Assembly: GCA_035541875.1 (NCBI GenBank)
Contig: DATKML010000037.1
Span: 57,001-121,000, forward strand
Source of the DNA: JAJPHI01 sp035541875
Lineage (GTDB): Bacteria; Desulfobacterota; Binatia; Binatales; Binataceae
Direction of reading: 5' to 3'
Length of the DNA stretch: 64,000 nucleotides
The notes beneath the pieces are model-generated. The model did no database searches, was not told the origin of the DNA, and worked only from the letters and a program-made list of their open reading frames with translations. This document shows positions 56,854 through 64,000 of the stretch, piece after piece; positions within the stretch are counted from its first letter, which is position 1, and each line of letters starts with the position of its first letter. The position numbers and the translations under genes are program-made.

Positions 56854-57492
56854 ATGAGCCGCCTCGTGCAGCAAAAGACTATTACCATCCTGCGCGATGA
56901 TCATATTGGAGAGCCGCTCGGCGGGATTTTCCTGGATTCATCTCCCGAGAAAGAGCAGTGGACGATGGACTTGCTTGCGGATTATCTCGGGCCGCGTGTC
57001 AGTATCCGCAAAGTTGAACTGCACGAAGATCGCGCCGAGATCGAGGTCGATGTGCACGCTTTTTGCGGGGAGGCTGAGCAACTGGCGGAGACGGCCCGAG
57101 ACTTGCATAAGAAGGGTGCTCGTCGCGCTGCGTCGGCATTCTTCAATGAAGCTCTTGAACTCGACCCGCTGAATCATTCCGCTGCATCCGGCCTCGGACA
57201 ACTCCTTATCGAACAGGAACGCTACGCCGAAGCCCTGAAGATGCTGAAGCGGGCCCGCGAGGCCGGACCTGAGAACGTCGAGGTCCTGTTCGGACTGGGA
57301 CAAGCGTCGCTCAAGCAGGAACGCACCGCGAGCGCGATCGTCTATCTAGAGAACGTATGCGCTCTGGCGCCTGACCATTTTGGCGCACGACGTTCACTCG
57401 CCGCGCTTGGGCGCAAGCCGGCTACGCGCGAGCGCAAAACCACAGCATCCGGTGAGTCCCGCAACCCAAGCGCGAAGATTGCCGGCTCGTGA
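56854..57492 (+). CDS. Tetratricopeptide repeat protein
   Basis: A protein of about 212 residues. The N-terminal part (1-80) is a small alpha/beta region of unknown family (RLVQQKTITILRDDHIGEPL). The middle and C-terminal part has about three TPR repeats (KKGARRAASAFFNEALELDP, EQERYAEALKMLKRAREAGP, KQERTASAIVYLENVCALAP). ATG 56854 has GGAGAG ten bases upstream; the frame opens earlier inside dgt but has no ribosome site there. TPRs mediate protein contacts; no partner is evident. The C-terminal tail is basic and Ser-rich. Confidence 0.8.
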   Translation: MSRLVQQKTITILRDDHIGEPLGGIFLDSSPEKEQWTMDLLADYLGPRVSIRKVELHEDRAEIEVDVHAFCGEAEQLAETARDLHKKGARRAASAFFNEALELDPLNHSAASGLGQLLIEQERYAEALKMLKRAREAGPENVEVLFGLGQASLKQERTASAIVYLENVCALAPDHFGARRSLAALGRKPATRERKTTASGESRNPSAKIAGS

Positions 57493-57560
57493 TAAGTAAC
57501 CGCCGAACAGCTGGGCGGTAGTAGCGCGCAGTGACCAGCATCTCTATGATTCAGGGACTT

Positions 57561-58502
57561 ATGAGAAAGAAGAGCTTCTTGATAGCGGCATTTGCGTGGT
57601 TGGGAGTTACAGGCAGTCAGTTTTCGAAGATCGGTTCAAGTTTACATAATGTTTCTTATGCGATCCTAAGCCCGGCTGCGGCTCAAGCCGCTGATAGCGC
57701 CGGCGCCGACGATAAATTAAAAACGGCTCTCCAGAAGCGTCTCCAGGTGCCGGATCCAACGATGCTGACGATTGGCCCCCCTTCCGCTGGCCCTATTAGT
57801 GGTACGACGGAACGGACCATAACGGTCAGCAATGGGCAGGGACAGAAGGTCGAGCTGAAATATTTGACCTCCGGCAACGAAGTCGCCAAAGGCATCATCA
57901 CCCGGGAATTCATCGCCTTCGATGAGGCCGATCCCTGGCTGCGCGCGGATGTCAGCAAGCTTCATCTGGCCGATCACGCGACGATCGGACCCGACAACGC
58001 TCCGGTAACGATCGTCGAATTTGCCGACTTTGAATGCCCCTACTGTGCCCGGGCCTATAACGAGATCGAAACGCTCGTAAACACCACTTACAAGGACAAG
58101 GTTCGGCTGATCTGGAAGAACTTCCCGCTTCCCGCCCACACCTGGGCGATGCAGGCCGCGATCGCGGCGGAATGTGCACGGCAGCAGAATCCGGCAGCGC
58201 TTTTCGACTTTGCGCGTGGCTTTTATCGTGACCAGAGCGATATCACGCCGCAGAATCTTCGTGAGCATATCGATCAGTATGGCGCGGCATCCAAGCTCGA
58301 TATGAAGGCGCTCAATGCGTGCCTCTTGAGTGACGACACGGAAAAGAAAATCGCGATCGACAAAGCCGATGGCGACTTGATCCACGTCCAATCGACGCCG
58401 ACATTTCTGGTCAACGGAGTGATGGTCGTTGGGCTGCCTACCAGCAATGTCTTCGATTTCGTGATTACGTCGCAGCTGAAGGAAAAGACCGCATCGAAGT
58501 AA
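57561..58502 (+). CDS. Secreted DsbA-family thioredoxin-like protein
   Basis: A protein of about 313 residues with an N-terminal signal sequence (KKSFLIAAFAWLGVTGS, further cleavage region SPAAAQAAD). A linker region of about 90 residues follows, then a DsbA/thioredoxin_4 domain with the active site CPYC (Cys159, Cys162 counted from 57561) in VEFADFECPYCARAYNE, LIWKNFPLPAHTWA and TPTFLVNGVMV holding the cis-Pro. Family members catalyse disulfide exchange in the periplasm or on the surface. The start is uncertain among GTG 57531, ATG 57546 and ATG 57561. It ends before a bidirectional terminator. Confidence 0.88.
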   Translation: MRKKSFLIAAFAWLGVTGSQFSKIGSSLHNVSYAILSPAAAQAADSAGADDKLKTALQKRLQVPDPTMLTIGPPSAGPISGTTERTITVSNGQGQKVELKYLTSGNEVAKGIITREFIAFDEADPWLRADVSKLHLADHATIGPDNAPVTIVEFADFECPYCARAYNEIETLVNTTYKDKVRLIWKNFPLPAHTWAMQAAIAAECARQQNPAALFDFARGFYRDQSDITPQNLREHIDQYGAASKLDMKALNACLLSDDTEKKIAIDKADGDLIHVQSTPTFLVNGVMVVGLPTSNVFDFVITSQLKEKTASK

Positions 58503-58566
58503 CGGCTTCTCGGGAGCCAGCGCCCCATTCTGCCGGTCTGGAAACTCCGCAGATACGAGAAAAAGT

Positions 58567-58600
58567 AAACGCCTGCTGCGATCGACGCAAGCAGGCGTTT
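58567..58600. terminator. Bidirectional intrinsic terminator
   Basis: AAACGCCTGCT (58567-58577) pairs with AGCAGGCGTTT (58590-58600); inner TGCG/CGCA extends the stem. On the plus strand the stem runs into TTTTTACTT, and on the minus strand into ACTTTTTCTC, giving U-runs in both directions. It lies between the convergent DsbA-like gene (ends 58502) and the TPR gene (ends 58634). Confidence 0.85.
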
Positions 58601-58633
58601 TTACTTGGTACTTACTTACCGATTCCGAATCGG

Positions 58634-59362
58634 CTACTTGCTGGGAACTTCGATAGTCTTCGCGGTTGATGCGGTTGCGGGCGCGGCGCCGAGTTGAGCG
58701 AGCGCATCGATAACGCGGCTGCGCTCCTGGGAGTAAGGATTCTCGCTGAGGTAACGCTGATAGGCAGCGATAGCGCCCTTTTTATCCCCAGCCTTAGCCA
58801 TCAGGCGTGCGACGTTCAGATCCGCCCTGCCCTGTTCGGGACCTTTCATGGCGGCCGCTTGCGCGTAAGCCTTTTGCGCAGCCGCAAAGTCCGAGAGTTG
58901 CTCGTTGGCGACGCCGAGCTGCATCAGGGCCATCTCACGAAACGTCGGACGATCATCTTCGCTCAGGTACTTCTGCAGCGCATCTCGCGCTTTGGCTGGT
59001 TGCTGATCCGACAGATAGGTATTGCCAACATAGAACTGCGCCAAGCGCGCGAGGCTGTTTCCAGGATGCGCTTCGACCAAAGCAGTGAACTGTGTTCGCG
59101 CGCTGCTGTAGTCGCGCTGCTCGTAGGTCCGCGAAGCTTGGTAAAAGGCCTCAGCCACGTCTCGCAGTTGAGAATTCTGATAAAACCGAATGCCGACGAT
59201 TACCAGCACCAGTGCCAGCAGCCCAATGATGCCGAGTACAACCTTAACCAGGTTGTTGGCTACATAGTTGGCGGCAGACTCTACAAGGCTGACGGCCTCG
59301 ACGGGCGCCTTCAAATCCTTTTGGGTAAGGTGATGCGGATGATGTGGCTTGGCCGTCGCCAT
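58634..59362 (-). CDS. Membrane-anchored tetratricopeptide (YfgM-like) protein
   Basis: A 242-residue protein with a short His-rich, hydrophilic cytoplasmic N-terminus (MATAKPHHPHHL), one membrane helix (about 35-55, VVLGIIGLLALVLVIVGIRF) and a TPR-rich remainder facing the periplasm (FYQASRTYEQRDYSSARTQF, YLSDQQPAKARDALQKYL, DKKGAIAAYQRYLSENPYS). The layout matches YfgM/ancillary SecYEG subunit-like proteins, which help hand over secreted proteins, but no motif fixes that role. The gene follows the bifunctional-nuclease gene's upstream region on the same strand and ends at the bidirectional terminator. Confidence 0.82.
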   Translation of the reverse strand: MATAKPHHPHHLTQKDLKAPVEAVSLVESAANYVANNLVKVVLGIIGLLALVLVIVGIRFYQNSQLRDVAEAFYQASRTYEQRDYSSARTQFTALVEAHPGNSLARLAQFYVGNTYLSDQQPAKARDALQKYLSEDDRPTFREMALMQLGVANEQLSDFAAAQKAYAQAAAMKGPEQGRADLNVARLMAKAGDKKGAIAAYQRYLSENPYSQERSRVIDALAQLGAAPATASTAKTIEVPSK

Positions 59363-59427
59363 CGCGGTTTTCTACTCAGTAGTTAGAGGAATTGAATCTT
59401 GGCGGATTAACCGGCGTACAACGGAAA

Positions 59428-59964
59428 TCACATCTTGTACTTGAAGTCTTCGGGGGACATCCGTTCGAGAATCTCGGCCCATTTGTCGCGTGAGACGCCG
59501 GCGAGATTCTGATCGGTCGCACTTTCCTGCTGCTCGGGCGCCTCGTGCAATTCGCTCGAGCTTTCGAGCACTTGCTTCGCGACATAGATTGGCGACTTCG
59601 TGCGCAAGGCGATCGAGATCGCATCGCTAGGCCTCGAGTCGATCTGCAGCCCTGCTCCTTCGCGCGTACGCAGTTCGATTCGCGCGAAGTAGGTATTCTC
59701 GCGCAGCTCGGTAATCTCAACGGCTTCGACCGTCGCGCCCAAATCGCCGAGTACATTGCGCAGCAGGTCGTGTGTCATCGGACGCTGCGGCTTGATCCCC
59801 TCGATTTCGGTTGCCATCGAGGCAGCTTCAAGCGGCCCAATCCAGATCGGCAAATTCAACTTGTTGTCAGGATCTTTGAGGACGACAATCGGCATCTTGG
59901 TGTTGGGATCAAGGGTCAGCCCGCCCACCACCATCAGAATAAAATCTTCTTTTGGACCTGCCAT
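59428..59964 (-). CDS. Bifunctional nuclease (BFN/DUF151) family protein
   Basis: A 178-residue protein whose core (about 10-140) has VVGGLTLDPNTKMPIVVLKD, LPIWIGPLEAASMATEIEG, the region RPMTHDLLRNVLGDLGA, and IDSRPSDAISIALRTKSPI, which is the BFN domain. In plants the domain has DNase and RNase activity; bacterial members are widespread and mostly unstudied. The open frame extends upstream to 60282, but ATG 59964 gives a protein beginning MAGPKEDFILMVV at the family core and leaves room for the VWA gene. Its ending is Glu/Gln-rich. Confidence 0.88.
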   Translation of the reverse strand: MAGPKEDFILMVVGGLTLDPNTKMPIVVLKDPDNKLNLPIWIGPLEAASMATEIEGIKPQRPMTHDLLRNVLGDLGATVEAVEITELRENTYFARIELRTREGAGLQIDSRPSDAISIALRTKSPIYVAKQVLESSSELHEAPEQQESATDQNLAGVSRDKWAEILERMSPEDFKYKM

Positions 59965-60098
59965 TTTGGATCTATGCTGGACCAGCTTTTGCGGAAAAGA
60001 AACCAGCGCAGACGCTTTCGATTGACTTGAATTTATCTTGGCCCAAAGCCTGCCAAGGGTCAACCTAAGGGTCTGTGCGCACAGTTCTGAGAGCCGCT

Positions 60099-61511
60099 TT
60101 AACGCGGAACCAATTGATCGATCACGCGATACAGCTGATTCAGATTGCGGCACTCCTCCACCAGGTCGCAGTGAGCTGCGTACCGTTCCATTTCGCTGTC
60201 GCCAAATCCCCACGTGTTGCGGCTTTCCGGATTGAGCCAGATTACGCGACGTGCGCGCTGCTTGACCTCGCGCAGGGCCCAATCATGAGGCAGATTATAG
60301 TTGTTCCGCGCGTCACCGAGAATGATCACAGTGGTACGCTTATTGACTGCACCGATATGTTCGTTCGCGAAATTACGGAATGACTTGCCGAAGTCTGAGT
60401 GCGCATAAACGTTGATTACGTCGCCCTTCAGCGCAACGTCCAGCGCCTCTTTCACGTCGTTGGTGCGGAAGCTTTCCGTGACCTCGCCGATATCGGAGAC
60501 GAAAACGAAGCTGCGCACGCGTGAATAGAGATCCTGCAGCGAGTAGACGAACTGGAGCATGAAGCGCGAAGCGTTTCGCACCGAGTCTGACACGTCGCAC
60601 ATGATCAGAATCTGCGGCTTCTCTTTCTTGCGACGCTCGAAGAAAAGCTTGAACGGCACGCCGCCCGTGGTGAGGTTCTTGCGCAGGGTGCGCTTGATAT
60701 CGAAGCGCCCCTTTTTCATGCGCTTGCGCCGCACCGCGATGATATTCTTTAGCCGCTGGGCGAGGCGGGTGACCGCTTCTCGCATCTTCTCCAGCTCTTC
60801 GTCGCTCAGGTAGTAGAAGCTCTTGTCCGCGAGCTGATTCATGCGCGATTCTTCGCGCGCCTTCATGTCGCGCTTCTCGCGCTCCTGGCGGACGTACTTG
60901 CGGATGATGTCGTCGAGCATCTTGAGCCGGCGGTCGAGATACTCTTCCATCTTCTGACGGAGCGCCGAGCCCATCTCGAGTTTGGAGAGCTGTTCGCGTA
61001 GCTCCTTAATTTCCTGTTCAAGCTTGTCGAAGCCCAAGGCGCGGGCCAGTGCGCGGGCGAAGTAGTTCTCTTCGATAGTCCGCTGAATGCCCTGCATCCG
61101 GACGGCTTTGGCCGCCTCGCGCATCATCTTCTCGAGCTGGCCGTCGCGATTTTGCAGGAGCTGCTTGGCGAGCTCGGAGAGTTCGTCACCATGCTCCTTC
61201 AGCATCTCCTCCATTTGGTCGAGGAAATCCTGAAAGTCCTTGTCGGACATCGAGAGCGCGTCCTGCACGCTTTTGCTGGCGCCCTTGATAATTTCGCCCA
61301 GCCCCGTGAAGTAGACGTCGAAAAGTTCCTCGAAGACCGGGATCTCGTGCGCGCGCTTGATCATCGTCGAGCGCAACGCCGAGCGAAACAGCTCGCGCTC
61401 GCTCAATCCCGTTACGTCTGAGGCCGCGATCGCGTCGAGCGTCTCGGCGAGGGATACGCGAACGCCGTTTTGGCGCAATAAGTTCGCGAATTCGACCAGC
61501 TTATCTTCCAT
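60099..61511 (-). CDS. VWA domain protein paired with MoxR ATPase
   Basis: A 470-residue protein with a helical, charged N-terminal two-thirds (many EEL and KQL heptads, coiled-coil-like around 170-250) and a C-terminal von Willebrand A-like domain. Its MIDAS motif is DVSDS in ILIMCDVSDSVRN, followed by VFVSDIGEV. This is the CoxE/VWA partner of MoxR AAA+ ATPases. Such pairs act as chaperones in metal-centre insertion or complex assembly; the client here is unknown. It is 48 bases downstream of moxR on the same strand. Confidence 0.9.
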   Translation of the reverse strand: MEDKLVEFANLLRQNGVRVSLAETLDAIAASDVTGLSERELFRSALRSTMIKRAHEIPVFEELFDVYFTGLGEIIKGASKSVQDALSMSDKDFQDFLDQMEEMLKEHGDELSELAKQLLQNRDGQLEKMMREAAKAVRMQGIQRTIEENYFARALARALGFDKLEQEIKELREQLSKLEMGSALRQKMEEYLDRRLKMLDDIIRKYVRQEREKRDMKAREESRMNQLADKSFYYLSDEELEKMREAVTRLAQRLKNIIAVRRKRMKKGRFDIKRTLRKNLTTGGVPFKLFFERRKKEKPQILIMCDVSDSVRNASRFMLQFVYSLQDLYSRVRSFVFVSDIGEVTESFRTNDVKEALDVALKGDVINVYAHSDFGKSFRNFANEHIGAVNKRTTVIILGDARNNYNLPHDWALREVKQRARRVIWLNPESRNTWGFGDSEMERYAAHCDLVEECRNLNQLYRVIDQLVPR

Positions 61512-61559
61512 GCGATGCTCCGCCCTGTTCCCGCCCGCAGCTTGCGATACGGTTCGTGG

Positions 61560-62555
61560 CTAGTTCAGCAGATCTTTGTCACTCGACGGCTTGCCACCCG
61601 CCGGGGCTTCCGGCGCCGCACCCGTGCCGGCAGCCTGACGCGTCCGCACGCGGCGCATATATTCCTTCAACTCTTCCTGCGCCTTGCGCACGTCGCCTTC
61701 GTACTTGACGATCGTATCGAGCGTTTCGTCGACCAGCGCGCTATCGAGGCTCTGGACGTTGAGGAGCGTGAGCGCCTTGACCCAATCGAGGGTCTCGCTG
61801 ATTCCGGGCGTCTTCTTGAGGTCGAGCTTGCGCAGCGATTGCACCAACTGAACGACGTCTTCCGCCAACTTCTCGGCTACTTCGGGCACCTTCAGCCGAA
61901 CGATCGCGAGTTCCTGATCCTTGTTTGGGAAGTCGATATAGAGATGCAGACAGCGGCGCTTCAGAGCGTCCGACATTTCGCGTGCGTTGTTCGAGGTCAG
62001 CAGGACCAGCGGAATCTGCTTCGCCTTGAAGGTTCCGATTTCAGGCACGGTGACCTGGAAGTCCGACAGCAATTCGAGCAGGAAGGCCTCGAATTCCGCG
62101 TCCGCCTTGTCGATTTCGTCAATCAGCAGGACGACCTGCTTCTCTGAATTGATCGCCTTCAGCAGTGGGCGCGGCAGGACGAAACGCTCGGAGAAAAAGA
62201 CTTCGTCTTCAGCCGCAATCTTATCGACGGCCTGGGCCAGACCCTTGGTGCCGGTGAGCACTTCGCTGATCTTGTCTTTTAGGATCTGGGTGTAGAGGAG
62301 CTGTTTCGCATACTCCCATTCGTAAAGCGCTTTACCTTCGTCGAGTCCTTCGTAGCACTGCAGACGAATCAGCTCCTCGTTCAGTGACGTGGCCAAAACC
62401 TTCGCGAGATCGGTCTTACCGACGCCGGCTGGTCCTTCAACCAGGATCGGCTTTTTCATGGCGGTAGCGAGATAAATGACCGTCGCGATACGCCGGCTGG
62501 CGATATAGTTGTTCTGAGTAAAACGTTCGATAACCTCGTCGATCGATGAGAACAT
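61560..62555 (-). CDS. moxR: MoxR family AAA+ ATPase
   Basis: A 331-residue AAA+ protein with Walker A in LVEGPAGVGKTDLAKVLA, Walker B VVLLIDEIDKADAEFE, sensor 1 PLVLLTSNNAREMSD and an arginine finger region ALKRRCLHLYIDFP. It belongs to the MoxR family, which remodels partner proteins together with VWA proteins such as the one encoded next. The start is ATG 62555. The C-terminal tail has Pro/Gly/Ala-rich low complexity. Probably one two-gene operon. Confidence 0.94.
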   Translation of the reverse strand: MFSSIDEVIERFTQNNYIASRRIATVIYLATAMKKPILVEGPAGVGKTDLAKVLATSLNEELIRLQCYEGLDEGKALYEWEYAKQLLYTQILKDKISEVLTGTKGLAQAVDKIAAEDEVFFSERFVLPRPLLKAINSEKQVVLLIDEIDKADAEFEAFLLELLSDFQVTVPEIGTFKAKQIPLVLLTSNNAREMSDALKRRCLHLYIDFPNKDQELAIVRLKVPEVAEKLAEDVVQLVQSLRKLDLKKTPGISETLDWVKALTLLNVQSLDSALVDETLDTIVKYEGDVRKAQEELKEYMRRVRTRQAAGTGAAPEAPAGGKPSSDKDLLN

Positions 62556-62689
62556 TCAGCCTCCTGGGTTGCTGCGGCGCGTCCGCCTTCCGCGCAATCT
62601 ATTCTGTGTATCACGACAGAGACGCGACGGGAAAGCCGCTACACGCACCCGGAAAAGCTTGATTATAGCGTCTTTTCGAACAGGATACG

Positions 62690-63331
62690 TCACGATTTCC
62701 CGAATTCGGTGATTCGCCGAGCGCCAAGAAACAAGAGCAGCAGAGCCATCCCTTGAATCAGATGGTAGAGCGCATTGTAACTCAGGATTTTCAAGCCCAA
62801 ATCGAAGCGTGATTCTTGCGCGCCAGCCGCGACGAAGGTCAGAACCATCGCGCAGATTCCCAGTATAAAGCTCCGATCCCGGGTTGCCCGCCAGCGAATC
62901 GTAAACATCACCATCAAGAAAACGGCCGCAGGTAGGTAATTGAGAATCACCCGTTCAAAGGTTCCCCACCCCGAGACTATCGCGCCGGTGTAGAACAGCC
63001 ATTCCAGCTGTGCGATCCGGATAATTACCCTGCTCATTCTTTCCCCAAATCCAATAATGGCGCCGATCGCCCACGCCGCCATCGCCCCCGCCCCGAGAGC
63101 TATCAAGCTCGCCGGCCACAGCACGCGTTCGGCGGACCATCGCTCACCGGGAAAGAAGCCGTGGACGGCGCCGCCGGCTAAGGCGCCGACAGCTGTGGCC
63201 ATAAAGAAAAATGCGAACCATCGAGCGAGTCGCTCGGTGCGGCCGCGGCCTTGCCATAGCGAATAGGCAAAGAGTCCGGACTCAATTGCGATCGCGAAGT
63301 CCGTCAGCGCAACGTCAGGCTCATTGATCAT
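62690..63331 (-). CDS. Polytopic membrane protein of unknown function
   Basis: A 213-residue protein with six or seven predicted hydrophobic helices and no signal peptide. Helix-embedded features include GALAGGAVHGFFPGERWSA in the second hydrophobic segment, LEWLFYTGAIVSGWGTFERVI, and YNALYHLIQGMALLLLFLGA near the C-terminus. The paired intramembrane His residues (VHGFF and LYHLIQ) recall membrane hydrolases of the CREST type, but I cannot confirm this. It may belong to DUF6962-like proteins. It is divergent from the NRDE gene and followed by moxR after about 130 bases with no evident feature. Confidence 0.65.
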   Translation of the reverse strand: MINEPDVALTDFAIAIESGLFAYSLWQGRGRTERLARWFAFFFMATAVGALAGGAVHGFFPGERWSAERVLWPASLIALGAGAMAAWAIGAIIGFGERMSRVIIRIAQLEWLFYTGAIVSGWGTFERVILNYLPAAVFLMVMFTIRWRATRDRSFILGICAMVLTFVAAGAQESRFDLGLKILSYNALYHLIQGMALLLLFLGARRITEFGKS

Positions 63332-63506
63332 CGTTGATTGGAGGGACCTGCCGATGGCCGGTTCGACTCGCGGGGCTCATCTACCTAGAAATGACATAGA
63401 AGCGGCAGTTTGCCTTCATCTTTATCTGAGAAAGAGGCGCCAAAACCGAGCATGCTCTCCCCTCCCCCCTTGTCGTAGGGCGGTCTAATTTGACACATTT
63501 CCCTCA

Positions 63507-64000
63507 ATGTGCACGCTCGCGATCTACTTTCAGACCTTCCGCGACTACCCCGTCGTAATCGCCGCGAATCGCGACGAATACCTGGCTCGGCCGGCCGTGC
63601 CGCCGACTCTTTTGTGGGAGCATCCGCGGATTATCGGGGGTAAGGATTTGCGGGCCAGCGGGACCTGGCTTGGAATCAACGAATTCGGGATGGTCGCTGG
63701 GTTGCTGAATCGGCGCAACGGCGAAGCCGAGAATGATCCGAATTTGCGATCGCGTGGATTGCTTTGCCTCGATGCGCTCAAGTATCGCACAGCCGACGAA
63801 GCTGCGGCGTTCCTCGCTGCGCAGAACGCCAATGACTACAACCCGTTCAACCTGCTGGTCGCTTCGCGCGAGGCAACCTACGTCACTTACAATCGCTTCG
63901 GGAAGATCGAGCAAGTGAAGCTCACGCCCGGATTCCATCTGCTGACCAATATCGACGTTAACGATTTCGAGTGTCCGCGGATTAGCCGCTCCCACGGCCG
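63507..64000 (+). CDS. NRDE/TANGO2 family protein, 5' part only
   Basis: The gene starts at ATG 63507 (MCTLAIYFQTF) and runs off the window end with no stop, giving 164 visible residues. The family signature NRDE is in VVIAANRDEYLARPA, and GGKDLRASGTWLGINEFGMV and LLNRRNG are typical of the NRDE (TANGO2) family; Cys2 after removal of Met would be the N-terminal nucleophile-like residue. TANGO2 is linked to haem or lipid handling in eukaryotes; bacterial role is unclear. A 175-base space separates it from the divergent membrane-protein gene, with no clear promoter. Confidence 0.9.
   Translation, partial: MCTLAIYFQTFRDYPVVIAANRDEYLARPAVPPTLLWEHPRIIGGKDLRASGTWLGINEFGMVAGLLNRRNGEAENDPNLRSRGLLCLDALKYRTADEAAAFLAAQNANDYNPFNLLVASREATYVTYNRFGKIEQVKLTPGFHLLTNIDVNDFECPRISRSHG

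Noticed and set aside
59965..60282. Upstream extension of the BFN-family frame
   Set aside because: It would overlap the VWA gene and adds no domain; ATG 59964 starts at the family core.
63490..63495. TTGACA, perfect -35 consensus before the NRDE gene
   Set aside because: It is only 11 bases from the ATG, leaving no room for a -10 box and transcription start.
1..64000. tRNA genes, rRNA genes, CRISPR arrays, insertion sequences or prophage
   Set aside because: I looked through the intergenic spaces and the gene list and saw no cloverleaf, direct-repeat array, transposase or phage structural gene; a covariance-model search would be needed to exclude small RNAs.

Overview
The window is chromosomal DNA from a diderm (Gram-negative) bacterium with GC-rich, densely packed genes. 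It carries a nearly complete lipid A/Kdo pathway, BamA, a Skp-like chaperone, Lol transporter parts, a type II secretin and an MscL channel. The order rpmE-prfA-prmC-murA-hisD, the use of LpxI rather than LpxH, the mono-functional biotin ligase and the NtrY-type kinase suggest a deltaproteobacterial-grade lineage (Desulfobacterota/Binatota-like). That placement is an inference from gene content; no rRNA gene is present to test it. I saw no tRNA, rRNA, CRISPR array, insertion sequence or prophage, and no gene-free stretch longer than about 300 bases.

Layout. 1-5015 (+): the tail of a family 2 glycosyltransferase, a family 4 glycosyltransferase, yicC, gmk and a bifunctional rel gene. 5031-19804 (-): one very long envelope operon, read from right to left as lolC/E, lolD, bamA, skp, fabZ, lpxA, lpxI, a Gfo/Idh oxidoreductase, lpxB, msbA, waaA, lpxK, a 56-residue Trm112 protein, a Kdo-kinase-like gene and a DUF3565 gene. 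Many of these genes overlap by 1-8 bases. lpxA appears to begin at an AUA codon, and lpxD is missing from its usual place. 20024-23786 (+): a lone secretin gene (gspD) and an LpxL-type lipid A acyltransferase. 23854-30926 (+): promoter, rpmE, prfA, prmC, murA, hisD, hisB, hisA, interrupted by two minus-strand GlsB/YeaQ membrane protein genes.

31120-45929 is a metabolic, more accessory stretch: a D-2-hydroxyacid dehydrogenase, a permuted ADP-forming acyl-CoA synthetase, a zinc alcohol dehydrogenase, a superinfection-immunity-like membrane protein, MscL, a luciferase-like oxidoreductase, a LOG protein, a GFA protein, UDP-glucuronate decarboxylase, a self-sufficient CYP102-type P450-reductase fusion, nadC, a haem-oxygenase-fold di-iron protein and birA. 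46024-53509 (+): an EF-G-like protein with degenerate GTPase motifs, then an apparent operon of DUF2905, an NtrY-like histidine kinase, a receiver-domain/LpxC fusion, a pteridine-reductase-like SDR and a QueC-like protein. 53506-64000 holds a putative metallopeptidase lipoprotein, RlpA, dGTPase, TPR proteins, a DsbA-like protein, a bifunctional-nuclease-family protein, a MoxR/VWA pair, a polytopic membrane protein and the start of an NRDE/TANGO2 gene.

The most striking item is the kinase-LpxC pair at 48429-52006. The enzyme of the committed step of lipid A synthesis carries an intact N-terminal response-regulator receiver domain and sits directly downstream of an NtrY-like kinase, where the DNA-binding regulator NtrX would be expected. 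This suggests phosphorylation-dependent control of lipid A synthesis at the enzyme itself. Together with the minus-strand operon, the window encodes LpxA, LpxC, LpxI, LpxB, LpxK, WaaA, LpxL, a Kdo kinase candidate and MsbA; LpxD is the only core Raetz-pathway step before Kdo-lipid A not seen here.
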